The notes below the pieces were generated by a model. It was not told where the DNA came from, ran no database searches, and saw only the letters and a program-made list of their open reading frames with translations. A stretch of DNA of 64,000 nucleotides from assembly GCA_014905825.1 (NCBI GenBank), contig JACGCN010000015.1:124001-188000 (forward strand). The letters run 5' to 3'. Positions 45,134 to 58,002 of the stretch are shown here, piece after piece. Position numbers and translations under genes: made by a program. The DNA comes from Lyophyllum atratum (Eukaryota > Basidiomycota > Agaricomycetes > Agaricales > Lyophyllaceae). The stretch's first letter is position 1; every line of letters begins with the position of its first letter.

Positions 45134-45874
45134 ATGGAAACTTCATTTGCGATTACAGGAAAGGGCTATGTTATCGTTGCTGCAGACACGACCGCAGCAC
45201 GGTCAATCGTCAAGATGAAGGTCGACGAGGACAAAATTAAGACCCTCAGTCCTCACCTGCTCATGGCCTACTCTGGAGAACCAGGTGCGCCTATGTGCTT
45301 CCTGGTTACACAATATGTCTCTAATCTAGGTCTATCCAGGCGATACTGTCCAGTTCGCAGAATATGTTGAGCGCAACATTCGCCTATACCAAATCCGCAA
45401 CCTCTACCCACTTCGTCCGTCTGCTGCTGCGTCCTGGATCCGCCGGTCACTAGCAGAATCCCTCCGATCCCGCAAACCCTACTCTGTTAATCTCCTTCTT
45501 GGTGGATATGACACTGCAACCTATACGCCTCATCTGTACTGGGTAGACTATCTTGGAACGATGACTGAGGTGCCATTTGGTGCACATGGCTACGGAAGTT
45601 ACTTCGCTCTCAGTTTGCTCGACAGGTACGTTCCGCCTTCATCCACCACTGTCACGACGTGGGATGATCCATGGTCTCGTTACACTGCAATGGTGATCGT
45701 TAATCATGCCTCTCTCTCTCTCTCAGATATCACGATCCTGAAGCAAGTCTTGAAGAGGGTCTTGCTACCCTGAAGCGATGCATAGATGAGGTGGCGAAAC
45801 GACTAGTTGTTTCCCCTGGAAATTACAAAGTCAAGGTGGTGGACAAAGACGGCGTTCGGGAGGTTGAACTATAA
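45134..45874 (+). CDS. 20S proteasome subunit beta4 (PRE1/PSMB2)
   Basis: Three exons, ATG 45134 (METSFAITGKGYVIVAADTT) to TAA 45872-45874. Reading continues AARSIVKMKVDEDKIKTLSP, HLLMAYSGEPGDTVQFAEYV, ERNIRLYQIRNLYPLRPSAA, VNLLLGGYDTATYTPHLYWV, YLGTMTEVPFGAHGYGSYFA and LLDRYHDPEALEEGLATL. It has no threonine propeptide, so like PRE1/PSMB2 it is a non-catalytic beta ring subunit. The second intron contains a short CT microsatellite just before its acceptor (about 45712-45727). Length, about 196 residues, is normal. Confidence 0.95.
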
Positions 45875-46085
45875 GGATTAAGTCCTCACGCCTCATGTTT
45901 TGTACTTGGCTCGCGTACATTTTTCCCTGTGTAAAAATTAGCTGAACTCTGGCACGCTTTGTGAATGGCTGGAGGCCCGAGGAGGCAGTGGCTTCTTATG
46001 TTTGGAGGCAAAGCTGACGCCAAATAGTCCTCGTGGGGTTGAGTCAAGTAATGAACTTTTTGTCGTGCTATTAGCCTTGGCCAGT

Positions 46086-46443
46086 ATGGGTGGGCCAAAT
46101 CTTGAGGTCTTCAAATTTTCTCTTTATCTATTTGTCCCCATTGCTGCTCTTGTTCACTTTGGAGACCCTGACTGGTATAGAGAGCACGTTGTTCCAGTAG
46201 GTCGCATGCTCCCTGCAATATTCCAACCCTCTCAAAAGATCACAGTATCGGGACAAACTCTTCCCATCTGCCGAGAGGACGAGTCAGGTATTCAAAAACT
46301 CTCCCCCTGCCTAGCAGCTTACTGAAAGTGCTGCTTTGCAGAGAATACCCAAAGACCAAAGTGGCGTTAGGGAAGAACTAAACAGAATACGAGCTGAAAG
46401 ATTAGCTAGGAAAACAAGAGAGGCAGAAGAGCAAAAGTTATGA
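46086..46443 (+). CDS. PET100: PET100, cytochrome c oxidase assembly factor
   Basis: Three exons, about 85 residues. It begins MGGPNLEVFKFSLYLFVPIA, with one membrane helix, then HFGDPDWYREHVVP, and after an intron YRDKLFPSAERTSQ, then RIPKDQSGVREELNRIRAER. This is the full PET100 signature. The protein sits in the mitochondrial inner membrane and assists COX assembly. The unspliced frame would run on into a different, hydrophilic tail, which was rejected because the spliced form matches the family throughout. Transcribed away from the downstream serine dehydratase (convergent). Confidence 0.93.
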
Positions 46444-46580
46444 TGAAGCCCGCTTTGATATGCGAAGTACGTCGTTCCTCGCAGTCTGCAGCTGCGTCGA
46501 TAACTTTCCAGGTTTCTGCATTATAAGTCTCGCCGTCTATCTACCAGATGTTACCCCTTGACTCTATGACACCCTCGACT

Positions 46581-47935
46581 CTATTTCTCCACTTTAAACG
46601 TGTCTCCGTTGTCCAATAAGGCATCCCAAGTGCCTCCCTTGGTCGCATCCTCACTCAACAACTTCTTGTATTCCATCACCTCCTCGATGGATATCTTGAA
46701 ACCGCCACACACGATGAATACCACAGTTCCCTTCCTACCCGACGCTACAGGAGACACTAGTTGCGTGAAAAAGGCAGGCTTGTAGGCAGGCGTTAAAGTC
46801 GTAGCACACGCAAGCTCAACTAGGAACTTGTGGTCGTCTGTTCCCAGAATTTTCAATGTCACTGTCTACCATCTCAAGAGTTACACGTACCTGCGAACGA
46901 CACGAGCGCTTGCATGCTAAGCTCATCTGGCACGCTTACGCACTTAACATCACCCTCCCTTTCTAAGGCCATCTTAACCACCTTTGCAGAAGGTTGCGAC
47001 GCTCCAAGCGACCCAGAAGCTTTCGACGTAAATTTGTTGAAATGTGCCAGCGTCACGCCGGTTTCTTCGTCGTACACAACATCAACATCCGGTGGCAAAG
47101 ATTTATTGATGTGGTTGAATCTTTCGCCGTTGCAGGACATCGAGTGGAAAAAGGAATCGGACCCGATCGTCCCAAGCGCGACAATTGGGACTAATTTGAG
47201 GGTAAAATCAAGGCAGGTAAGCACAACAGCTATGAGATACACGTTAACACGCTGACCATCGTCCCATCCCACTCTCTTACATCCCTTGATTATGCCGCCT
47301 AGTAAGCCGGCCCCTCCAACGCTGCAAAAGATGGCGTCCGGTTTGTGCGGAAGTTGAGTCCGTATCTCTTCGATCATCGAACTATGCCCCTCCCATACAG
47401 TCTCGTCGTCATAGGCTGGGACCATCACGCTTTTCAAATTTAATAATGTGAAAGCAGCTGCTCGCATCCAAAATTACTCACGCGTCTGTTTCTAGCTCAA
47501 CGGCAACCCTCGCTGCCTGCAGCGCTTCTGCATAGTGACGACCAACTACAACAACCTCGGCATTTTGGCGCCGTAGAATGTCCAGGGTACTTCGTGTCGC
47601 GCCCTCCGGAAGGTACACGCTGCACTTGACTTGGAGTGCATTTGCCACGCATGCTGTCGCTAAGCCGGCATTGCCACCAGATGCTATCACCAGATGCGTC
47701 GATGAACCGTGAGCTTCCTTTGCCCTCTGAACGAAGAGAGAGATGCCGCGATATTTGAACGAATGGGATGGGTGCAGGTTCTGTTGATACCACATATCAG
47801 TTCAGTTATCATCAGGCTTTGCAGATTCATTAGGCTAACCTCTAGTTTGAGGTAAGCAGACGCTCCTAAAGTGTGGGATATCTTGCTGGAATATATCAGG
47901 GGGGTTTCTTGCCATAGTCTAGAGGACGAGTCCAT
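46581..47935 (-). CDS. L-serine/threonine dehydratase (PLP)
   Basis: Start ATG 47935 (MDSSSRLWQETPLIYSSKIS). After an intron, NLHPSHSFKYRGISLFVQ carries the PLP lysine in SFKYRG, and VIASGGNAGLATACVANALQ is the phosphate-binding region. Further blocks: YLPEGATRSTLDILRRQNAE, VMVPAYDDETVWEGHSSMIE, IFCSVGGAGLLGGIIKG and FIVCGGFKISIEEVMEYKK. The tail ends DTFKVEK, TAG 46581-46583. It deaminates serine to pyruvate, cytosolic or mitochondrial; no clear presequence is visible. Four short introns were placed by frame continuity. Confidence 0.9.
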
Positions 47936-48894
47936 GGTCTATAGCTCACACTCCTGACGCAAGAGGAATGACCCGTCCCATGGGGGTCGTGAGAGTCTGG
48001 CTTCTGGCTGGCATCCCAATGTAGACGTGTTTGACGCTCCATCATGCATAAGTCCTGACGCGCACTGCTGCACTCTTGCAACAGTCGGCTGACTGAAAAA
48101 AGCACCTTGACCCTGTACTACATACAGTAATAGATACAACGAGCTTTTATTTCTGAGTGCTCAGTGTATTGTGAGGTTACCAGGGGAGAATATTTACGCA
48201 AGGATAATGACCAGTTACGCTACAAATTTACCCGCATATACGAGCCACCACTTTGCCCAAAATTCTCTTGATTGGGCGCCTCATGCCTGCTTTCAAAAAT
48301 TACTCCATCCAGTACTTAAGCTTTAAGACTCACAGAGTCTAGACACTAAGGTTAACGGAACGTGCTTGGGGAGAGCTCCGCAATTTTGCCAGTCAAGTCC
48401 GAATATGTAAAATTGATGTGTCACCTTGTGGTGGTCTAGGTCAACACACGGAAAAAATGTTCAATGAAGTGACTGGGTAAAAACCATTATAGAGCTCTAC
48501 TTATAAGGTCATGTAGATGAATGATAGGTCAGCTGTCGATAATCGTGAATATAGGGATCAGGGGAGAAAAGGTAGCCAAAGGAAGGGTACATGAAGGAAG
48601 GCGAGACGTATGGACGAAAGCTAGAAGACGTTGCAGGGGAGGAATGTACGTCTTCTATGATGTGAGGAGATGTTGAATGATGCGAGGTACAGGCTTCGTT
48701 GTCGGTTGGAGGCGTCACCAGCCTCAGGCGTGTAAGCCGTCACGGTCACGGCGCCGCGACACACCTTAATTACTGTGAGTCTTGCAATCGGTATCAGCAG
48801 CCTTAAAGCTTATCAACATTCCCCTCACTTATTCAAACGTGCACCCACCATATTCTCTGGATAACAAGGTTGACGAATCACTCCATTGGCAAAA
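47936..48894. other. 960-bp intergenic region between divergent genes
   Basis: Upstream of serine dehydratase (minus) and the TPR gene (plus). AT-rich with only short frames. No RNA gene or repeat was recognised. Confidence 0.45.
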
Positions 48895-50356
48895 ATGTCG
48901 GGGAAGAAGAACGTTAAACGAGCTAAGAAGACACCAGCAGATTATGGTGGCATGGATCCAGAAATCATGAGGGTGTGTACTTACTGCTAGACACAATCAA
49001 GATGCTGAACACAAGTGACAGGCCATCGTCGATAAAATTCCGCCCAACGCGGTCACAGGAAGAGTGGACTTCGGAGATATCATGAAGTACGCTTCACAGA
49101 CAGGACCAGTTGTCTTTTAACCGATTACGTCCCAGGTATATGTCCAAGAACCCAGATGAGATGGAGACCCTCATAAAATCTACGGAAAACCTCGATCTTG
49201 ATAAGAAGGACGAAGATCTTTCTCGATACGATTTTGCATCGTTAGCCCCAAAGATTAGACATGAATCCTTCTGGGTCCTGCAACTGGAGCATATGGGTAC
49301 GGTGGATGCATCCGGGCGACCTTTATCCTCTTCAGCTGCCCATAATACACCCGGATCGCGACCAACGTTTATGATCTACTGCTACGATGATCGAGAAAGT
49401 TTTCGATTGACTCAGGAGTGTGATACTCTGCCGACTTCTGCCACTGTCCTTCAGTAAGCCAGTTAACAATGCTAAACACACCAATCGGCTAAATGGCTAC
49501 TAGGGTCCTGCGTCGCGTAATCGCGAAACCATTACCCCCTCTACGGCCTGAACTTCCTTGGTTCCTCTTAATCTCGATTAAATTCAAGCAACACATTCCA
49601 GACCTCAAACCATTCTTGGATTCACTTCCTGCCCCGTTCCACTGGCGACTTGAAACCCAGGAAGAAGTGGAAAATTTGAAAGAAGGTATATGGAAGCTAA
49701 ATGAAGACGGGGTTCGTAAGGCTCTCGTCTCTGCCGATAAATTGAAAACTGCCGGGAATGCGTCTTTCTCGCGGAAAGATAGATTGGAGGCGGTTAAGGC
49801 CTACACAGGCGCCATTGACGCGTTGATTGATGTGCTGAGTATGACACCAGACATCGAGGACGAGAAAAAGGCAAAGAAACAGCTAGCTATTTGTTATGGG
49901 AATCGCGCGGCAGCTTATTTAATTCCTGGTACCGGGGTGGATGCCAAGAAAGCAATCGAGGATGGGAAATCAGCCCAGGAGTGGGATCCTAATTATACCA
50001 AAGCGTAGGTCAGATTGTCTTCGCCAAGCGACCCGTCGTATTGATAGTCTCGACCCTTTCTGCATAGATACATCCGTCAAGCGACCGCATATCAGCTTTT
50101 GGGTAACACAGAGCTAGCCAAAGATGTGGTGGCTCGAGCGTTGCATTCGTCAGAACTCGAGAACGACAACGGGCTCGTCGACCGCCTCGTCGACCTTTAC
50201 ACGGATGGAAACGGGCTCTCGGATGACGAGGCGACTTTCAAAAATTGGACAATCGACATCCTTATCAACGACAGGAAAGGGTCCGAGAGGTTGCAGGGAC
50301 TGAAAGGTGAATGGCGCCGAAGATTGGATGCTCAGTTTGCCAGATGGAAGCGATGA
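48895..50356 (+). CDS. TPR-repeat protein of unknown function
   Basis: Starts at ATG 48895 (MSGKKNVKRAKKTPADYGGM), a lysine-rich leader, then AIVDKIPPNAVTGRVDFGDI and, after a further intron, MSKNPDEMETLIKSTENLDL. A middle region (HESFWVLQLEHMG ... PELPWFLLISIKFKQHIPDL) may contain an unresolved intron. The C-terminal part is a TPR array: ADKLKTAGNASFSRKDRLEA, QLAICYGNRAAAYLIPGTGV, AIEDGKSAQEWDPNYTKAYI, RQATAYQLLGNTELAKDVVA. It ends in QFARWKR. TPRs bind partner peptides (often Hsp70/Hsp90 tails), but no clamp pattern was checked. No family beyond TPR was recognised. Confidence 0.65.
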
Positions 50357-50843
50357 AGCCTTTTGTATAGTCCTGATATCAGATCGTCTTACCGACTTGG
50401 ATGTGGCCATAGCTTACCAGAGAGACTCTATCTACTTTTACAGTGATTTTCAGGAATTCCAAGTTTTGGAGGAACGACGGATGCCGTGTCTGTTTTAGTC
50501 TAGCAGAGACTACTCTAATCTCCATTACGGATAACTGTTGACACAAGGCCCTAACCCCAAGTTAGGATCACCACTTAAAAAGATGGCTTCTTGAGGCGCG
50601 CTCCGCCGCACTCGACCAGCACTCGACAGATGACCTTCTATAAGTAGATCCTGCGGATACAGGCTCTTTCCCCCCGTTTGGCTCCATATGGTTGTCGCCG
50701 CGCACGGATAATCCTCCATCGCAGAACCACGGCAATATCTCGGGCGGTCTATCACGGCCCGCTGGGCGTCATGAGCGTTTTCTATCGCTATAAAGACTAG
50801 AACGGAATCCCGCTGTACATCTTTCGGCTACCTCTAATATCCT
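50357..50843. other. Intergenic, no gene seen
   Basis: Sequence between the TPR gene and the GH31 gene. A short minus frame (50525-50755) has no features. Presumably the 3' UTR and then the GH31 promoter. Confidence 0.45.
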
Positions 50844-53800
50844 ATGAAGTTTAACGACGGATTTTGGCTCTTGAAGAACGGCGTGAAACCCTTTTACGGG
50901 CTCCAGGTTGTCCAGGCTACGAGCGACGACAATGGTTACAATCTCCAGGTCTCGACACGGCCGATCAGGCACCGAGGAGACACACTTGGAGGTCCGTCTT
51001 GACAAATCAGTATAGATTCATACTTTACTCGTCCCAATACCAGGTCCCGTCCTAAGTGTCCGGTTGCACTCCCCCACGCAAGGTGTAATCGGAGTCAAGA
51101 TCGAACACTTCGCCCACGTAGAGCCGTTCCCAAATATTCCCCTCTTCTCGGATACCAAACCAATTTCGGACGTCTCAATCAAACGGGTCGAAACTCATCT
51201 TTCTTTGTCGACTGGTGGTTTAACAGCCGAAATCACTGAGAAACCTTACACCATCACTTTCAAATCCCCCACACGAACCCTCACGTTCGCTGGGGAGAAA
51301 CACCAAGCGTTATTTGATGTACCCTCTCAGTGGACCCTGAATTCTGCCTCGAATAGCTCATGCCTTGCGATGGATCCCGCGTCCAACCCCAGACCAGCAC
51401 CACTGCCTCCCGTTATTCGGTACATTAATTCGGAGCTTAACTTGTCCCCCGGAGAGCTCGTGTATGGGTTTGGAGAACAGTTCGGCGCGTTTGTCAAGAA
51501 CGGCAAGTACCTCTTCAACGCCCTCCCTGTGCATGGCGCGAATAATCACATTCGTACATAGGTCAGGCCATTAAGGTCTGGAACCAAGATGGTGGTACCT
51601 CCAGTGAACAGGCGTACAAATGTGTCCCATTCTACATCACCAACCGAAACTATGGCGTGTTTATTAACCACCCTGGCGAGGTGGAGGTGGAAGTCGGCTC
51701 CGAAAAGGTCAGCAGAGTGGGCGTTTCCGTGGCTGGAAGCAGCCTCGAGTATTTCCTCATCTATGGAGAAACGCCTCTTGAGGTATGGCTGCATACCCAT
51801 ACCTGGTCCTGTCCGAGTCGTACAAGGACTAATCTGACATAACAAGATCTTGGAGAAATATACGCGAATCACTGGTCGTCCCGCGTGAGTATGCGCTGCA
51901 CACTACCTGTGTAACAGATTCTCACATGAGTTCGCAGGCTGCTGCCAAGCTGGTCATATGGACTGTGGCTTTCGACGTCATTTTTGACATCCTATTCGAA
52001 CTCCACGGTGGCTGGTTTCTTACAGGGCATGCAAGAGAGAAAGTGCCCTGTTCGCGTATTCCATTTAGACTGTTTCTGGATGAAGCAATATGAATGGTAT
52101 GGATGATGCACAGGGAAGAGCCATGTAAGGAAGGCTTACCAAATATTTAGGTGCTCATTCACCTTTGATCCCGACAACTTCCCCGACCCGAAAAGCTACC
52201 TTGCGGAGCTCAAGGAGAAATATGGGGTCAAAATATGTCTTTGGAGTGAGTCGGAACTCCAACCAACTTTGCTGTTCAAATTTAACACGATCCCGTTCCA
52301 TAGTCAATCCCTATGTTTCCCAACTTTCGCCCATCTTTAAGGAGGGTGTCGAAGGTGGATTTTTCATCAAGAGAAAAGACGGCACCCCTTGGCAGTAAGT
52401 TCCGTCGTATCAGCAATAATCAGCGCTGACGTTAAGCAGATGGGACCTCTGGCAGCCAGGTACGCTGATCTCTTGATATCTGTCCATCTTGATCACTGTA
52501 ATGGAAAACTGATCCTAGGACTTGCTGTGGTCGATATCACTAACCCAGTAGCCTGCAAGTGGTACACCGACAAGCTCGCAGCACTCCTTGATATGGGTGT
52601 CGACGCGTTTAAGGTGAGGATAGACCGAACACGGCGTCTGCATAGCATCCTCTGCACCACTCCTCACATCTTTCCTTCCAGACCGACTTTGGTGAACGCA
52701 TCCCTCATGCGGATGTGGTCTTCCATGATGGCTCGGACCCGATGCGCATTCACAACGCGTATTCTGTCATCTACAATGAATTAGTATTCGACTTGCTGCG
52801 AAAGCGGTTCGGAGAGGGAGAGGCGGTTGTGTTTGCCCGCTCCTCGGCTGCTGGGGGCCAAAGGTAATTGTTTGATTAGCATGACCGGATGACATCGGAC
52901 AAATCACTGATGAGATGTCAGGTTCCCTGTCCACTGGGGAGGAGATTGTGAATCGACGTGGGAGGCGATGGCGGAAGCCTTGCGGGGCTGCCTTTCCTTG
53001 ACGTTATCGGGTTTTGCCTTTGCATCGCATGACATCGGTGGATTTGAGGTTTGCGCAGATCATGCGTGTCGTAGAATGGAATGGCTGACAACTCAACAGG
53101 GGCACCCCCCGCCAGAAATATACCAACGATGGGTCGCGTTTGGGCTGTTTTCGTCCCATTCTCGTCTCCATGGTTCGTCCTCGTACCGAGTCCCTTGGAA
53201 TTATGGGGAAGACGCCGCAAAGAGCATGTCAAGATTCGTTGAGGCGAAACACCGCCTGATGCCCTATATATACAACCTAGTAAGTGGGCAGATCCCCTTG
53301 TCGAGGGAGTCGCTAATGTACCACAGTCGATTCAAGCGAATGCCAAAGGTCACCCGCTTCAGCGCGCCATGTTCTTGGAATTCCTTGATGACCGGACAAC
53401 ACACTACCTTGACAGGCAGTACATGCTCGGTATGGGTGACTAGTGCAAGTTAATTCCTCGGCGACTGATTTTGTGCTGCAGGTCCCAGCCTTCTAGTTGC
53501 CCCGGTATTCGTTCCCAAGGAAGAAGAATCCGAATATTACGTCCCTGCAGGACGGTGGACCTCTTTTTTCCGTCCAGAACGTACAGTTCTTGGCCCGGTA
53601 TGGGTCAAAGAGCTGGTTCCCATTGATGAGATACCCGTCTGGGTCCGTCCTGGAACAATTCTGTGCCTTGGCCCCCACCACACAGCCCGTCCTGATTATG
53701 ATTATAGTCAAGATATCGAAGTCCAACTTTACGAACTCGGCGAGGGACAAAGTGTAGAAGCATTTGCGCCTAGAGGAAAAGGAGCTGAGGTCGTCGGGAT

Positions 53801-53993
53801 AGTTCGGGCGCAGAGGACGCCAGAGGAGATCAAGGTGGTTGTGGCAAGTGGGGATATAGAGATTTCCACGGTTAGCATCTTTAGTGGCCACATCACGGCA
53901 AAGGGGGTGGCTGGTGGCAGTCTTGGGACCGGACCTGGTATCAGAGTGGACGTGGAGAAGGGGTCTAAGGAAGTGGTGATCCATATTGATTGA
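50844..53993 (+). CDS. GH31 alpha-xylosidase, YicI-like, intracellular
   Basis: Many exons, ATG 50844 ([20 protein letters not shown]) to TGA 53991-53993; no signal peptide, so cytosolic. N-terminal sandwich, then [20 protein letters not shown] after a GC-AG intron (51503-51561, donor GCAAGT), [40 protein letters not shown] and [20 protein letters not shown]. The catalytic nucleophile is the Asp of KTDFGER, which forms across an intron, and the acid/base is the Asp of HWGGD. Then [58 protein letters not shown] and [12 protein letters not shown]. The family removes alpha-xylose from xyloglucan oligosaccharides. The enzyme fits uptake and breakdown of plant wall fragments. Confidence 0.9.
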
Positions 53994-54272
53994 AGTAAAT
54001 CTAGTACCAACTGGGAATCGTGCAACCCGTTGAACCCGTAACCTATCAACGCAGATCAAAGGGAGTGGGGGAAGGTCGGCAACCTCAGTGGCTATCTGAC
54101 ACCGCGGGAGATTGAGGAGATGCTCGAACGACGGCCGGAGACATACGAAAGCAACCGTGTCCTAGTTCGGCATAGCTTTAGTCTGAAATTTGTGAGCAAA
54201 TGAATTATGAGACATAGGTTATAATGCTACAGGAACTGCCGTCCAGGGTACAATATGGTGAAAGCCGTGTCG

Positions 54273-54613
54273 TCACGCTTCGTTGAATTCCTTCCAGGCC
54301 TGTTCTGTTTTAGATCGACGTTCTTTGGCAGACTCCCTATTGCGGGAAGAACGAGCAACGCGCTGTCACAGATATGGTCAAGCTTTCTGCCGGAAATGCG
54401 AATGAGAAATCATACCTCGGTCCGCAAACACCTGTTCAGCTCGTGCTTGAGCTCATTGCAGCCGCCAGTCAGCCTAGCCCAACCACTGGCGTGGCAATTC
54501 TCCAGAGCTTGGATGAAGTCCTTGCACACTGCGGAACCAAAGGATAAGCGCGAGATGATGGAATTAGGAGAGAGGGATGCACCAAGCTTCTTGTCCGAGA
54601 GTTGCGGGTGCAT
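54273..54613 (-). CDS. CMC2: CMC2, twin CX9C cytochrome oxidase biogenesis factor
   Basis: Three exons on the minus strand, start ATG 54613. Spliced reading MHPQLSDKKLVCKDFIQALE, NCHASGWARLTGGCNELKHE, LNRCLRTE, then RVARSSRNRESAKERRSKTE and QAWKEFNEA. It carries the two CX9C pairs (C-KDFIQALEN-C and C-NELKHELNR-C) that are oxidised by Mia40 in the mitochondrial intermembrane space. The second intron must run to CTGTGACAG; a nearer AG would give only a 29-nt intron and a stop. The length, about 75 residues, fits the family. Confidence 0.88.
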
Positions 54614-54787
54614 GTACTATGATGTAGAGGGTAGGCCAAGGGTGGGCAAGGATTTTGAAATGTGATCGGAGTTACGGACCGCGGATTAGTCCGAGGGGCG
54701 ATCCGGAGAAGCCATCGATTCCCTGGTCCCCGGCAGATTAGATAAATTCCCCCAACGGTTGTTCACTCATCTCTGTCCATAACCACA
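54614..54787. promoter_or_regulatory. 174-bp divergent promoter (CMC2 / transketolase)
   Basis: The two start codons are 174 bp apart in opposite directions. No TATA box was seen. The sharing is inferred from spacing. Confidence 0.4.
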
Positions 54788-57555
54788 ATGTCCCCATTCA
54801 CTCCCCACCAGTCCGATGACCTGGCCATCGCCACCATCCGTACCCTCTCCGTCGACGTCGTCGGCAAGGCCAACTCTGGCCATCCAGGTACTTGTTTTGT
54901 CCCTCGTCAACTCCTACGCGGCGCATTGACCATACTTACCGTCTTCAGGTGCGCCCATGGGAATGGCCCCCGTTGCCCACGTCTTGTTCTCCCGGTGTGT
55001 AGATGGTTAGATTAGATTTTGATCACGAACTTATCGCTTGTGGCGGCAGCTTCGTGAACGCAAATCCCAAAAATTCGAAGTGGTTCAATCGCGATCGATT
55101 CGTCCTTTCCAACGGGTAGGTGTCTATCTCTACGATCTTGCTTTCTTCTTACTCAGTTGAATACACAGTCACGCGTGAGTGGTATCGTAGTGGACCTCGA
55201 TACCTCCAAGTTAACCTTGCCGCAATAGTTGTGCCCTCCAATACGTGCTGCTTCATCTCCTTGGCTACAAGCTCTCCATGGACGATCTAAAGGCGTTCAG
55301 GCAAATTGATTCCCGGACCCCCGGACATCCCGAGGCCGGACATACCGATGGCAAGCTCTTCAGATTGCATAATTGTTGCAGTGGTCTTCATACCTTTTGC
55401 AGGCATCGAGGTCACAACTGGACCTCTCGGTCAAGGTTTCGCGAACGGTGTTGGACTCGCAATCGCACAGGCTCACCTTGCTGCTGTGTATAACCGCGAC
55501 GGCTTTAACCTGATCAACAACTTTACATATGGTCAGCACGCGCACCTTAGCTTATTAAACACGGGACTGAAAAGCTTCCTGCGTCCCAGTATTCTGTGGA
55601 GATGGCTGCTTGATGGAAGGTGTCGCCAGTGAAGCTGCCAGTCTCGCTGGACATCTCCAACTCGGCAACCTCATCGTTGTACGTACCGCGGACTTATCTT
55701 CCACACGCGACATATAGCTAATCTAACTTACATAGATCTACGACGATAACCGTAAGTAATTGGTTCGCCGCTGTATGCGCGTCGATCTAATCTAGATTGC
55801 GAAGATATCTCTATCGACGGGGACACTGCCGTCGCCTTCACTGAGAATGTCGAACAACGCTTCCTCGCCTACGGTTGGCAAGTTCTCCACGTCAATGACG
55901 GTGACCAGTGAGTGTGCCACATTACGAAGTGGAGATATCGCGCTCATACGGAGCTTCAGCGACCTTGCTGGCATCCACAACGCCATTGCCGAAGCTCGTC
56001 AAGACTCTAGCAAGCCGACAATCATTCGTCTGAGGACCACTATCGGCTTCGGCTCAAAGCAGCAGGGAACGCATGGTGTTCACGGAGCTCGTTCGTATAC
56101 CTTTCTTATGCCTCCTTTCTTCGCTTGATCTTTTTCCGTAGCTCTTAAGGCTGACGATATCGCCACTCTGAAGAGCAACTTCGGCTTCGCCCCTGATCAG
56201 ACATTCCAAGTTCCTCAAGCGACATACGATCTCTACGCTGACTTTGGCAAACGTGGTGCTGCCCTGGAAGCAGAGTGGAATGGACTTCTCGAGGCTTACG
56301 GCAAAAAATACTCCGCAGAGCACGCGGAACTGACCCGACGCATCTCTGGCAAACTACCAGAAAACTGGGAGAAGAGCCTTCCTATCTACAAACCCACCGA
56401 CCCCGCCCAGGCCTCGCGAAAGCTCTCCGAGATTGTTCTCACCGCCGTCATCCCCCACCTTCCTGAGCTGGTTGGGGGGTCTGCCGATCTGACGGGCAGC
56501 AACTTGACGAAAGTCAAACAGAGTGTTGACTTCCAACCCCCCAGCACGGGCCTGGGTACATATGCCGGCACATATATCCGCTATGGTGTCCGTGAACACG
56601 GAATGGGTGCCATCGCTAACGGTCTTCACGCATACGGTGCCATCGTACCGTTTGTTGCCACCTTCTTGGTAATACAATCACTATGAGCTGCCTTTTCAGA
56701 CGCAACTTAAACCTTTCTTTCGCAGAACTTCGTGTCGTACGCTTCGGGCGCTGTGAGGCTGTCAGCGCTTAGCGGCCACCAAGTCATTTGGGTCGGTGGG
56801 TACCTTGCACTTCCTTCTATATTATTTGTCTAACCAGTCTCCAGCTACCCATGACTCCATCGGCCTCGGTGAGGATGGCCCTACTCATCAGCCTGTCGAG
56901 ACCGCCATCGCCCTCCGTGCCACTCCTAACCTCGCTTTCTGGCGTCCCGCTGACGGCAACGAGACCTCCGCTGCATACTATGTCGCTCTGACTTCCAAGA
57001 AGACTCCTTCTGTCCTGTCTCTCTCGCGCCAGAACCTCCCGAACCTCGAAGGCTCGACGTTTGACAACGCCATCCGCGGAGGCTATGTCCTGCATGAGGA
57101 GACTGATGCAGACCTTACCATTGTCAGCAGTGGTAGCGAGGTCTCTATCGCTGTTGAAGCTGCCGGCAAGCTTGAGGCCGAGGGCATCAAGACGCGTGTC
57201 GTCTCACTACCTTGTTGGTTGACTTTCGACCAGCAGGATGAGGCTTATAGGTTGAGCGTGCTGCGGGACGGCTCTCCCATCCTCTCGCTCGAAGCTCTTT
57301 CTGTGGGCATCTTTGTTTGATGACATCTTCGACATGCAGTTGCTAACTTCCCTTCGTCCCCAGACCGCTGGATGGCAGAAATACAGCCACGAGCAATTCG
57401 GTTTAGCCGCGTGGGGCGCGTCTGGACCATATCAAAAGGTGTACGAGAAGTTCGGCATCACTGGGTCCAACATCACTGCTGTTGGCAAGAAGGTGGTCGC
57501 CTTCTACAAGGGCAAACACGTCGAATCTCCTCTCCGCAAGGCTTTCCACTTGTAG
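54788..57555 (+). CDS. TKL1: Transketolase
   Basis: Eight or nine introns, ATG 54788 ([20 protein letters not shown]) to TAG 57553-57555, about 680 residues. Signatures: [80 protein letters not shown], the thiamine diphosphate motif [10 protein letters not shown] ... [55 protein letters not shown] and [15 protein letters not shown]. It transfers two-carbon units in the non-oxidative pentose phosphate pathway. Nothing is odd about its length or catalytic residues. Confidence 0.96.
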
Positions 57556-58002
57556 GATTTTGAATGAAGTAAGGAAATACTGGAAGTAACCCTAGATTGT
57601 ATTCACATTACATGGTAGATATCTGTATGAAGCTCGACCGTTCCACGAAACACCTTTAGTTTTATGAAGTATAAAAAACTTGTCGCAAACGACTGCTTGT
57701 CACATACAAGACTCTAGACGTACTTGATGATGTTTTATTTTATTTCGAATGTCCGTTGTTTGTTATGGGGTTGAAAGAGCACGACGCTGATCAATACATA
57801 GAGTCCAATTAAGTTTCATGGGTGGGGAAGTGCGTGCTCATCCAAACAAAAGACAGCGTGCGCAGGCAAATTGAAGGTGAGGAGAGGTAGCCAATCTTTT
57901 TGAAGAGGTTGCGGAGCTGAAGATGCTGTCTTTCTCTTAAATCCTCGCGATCGAACGTGGGTCAAGGAAAGGCCTGTCGATTCTAGATTCCGAGCGTGCC
58001 AT
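57556..58002. other. Convergent intergenic region
   Basis: AT-rich sequence between the transketolase stop (plus) and the QCR7 stop (minus), presumably both 3' UTRs. No gene seen. Confidence 0.5.

Noticed and set aside
54055..54203. 45-codon plus-strand frame after the GH31 stop, preceded by an intron-like acceptor (ATCAACGCAG)
   Set aside because: No donor gives a sensible in-frame join without losing the conserved GH31 C-terminus; may be a 3' UTR intron, not supported enough to call.
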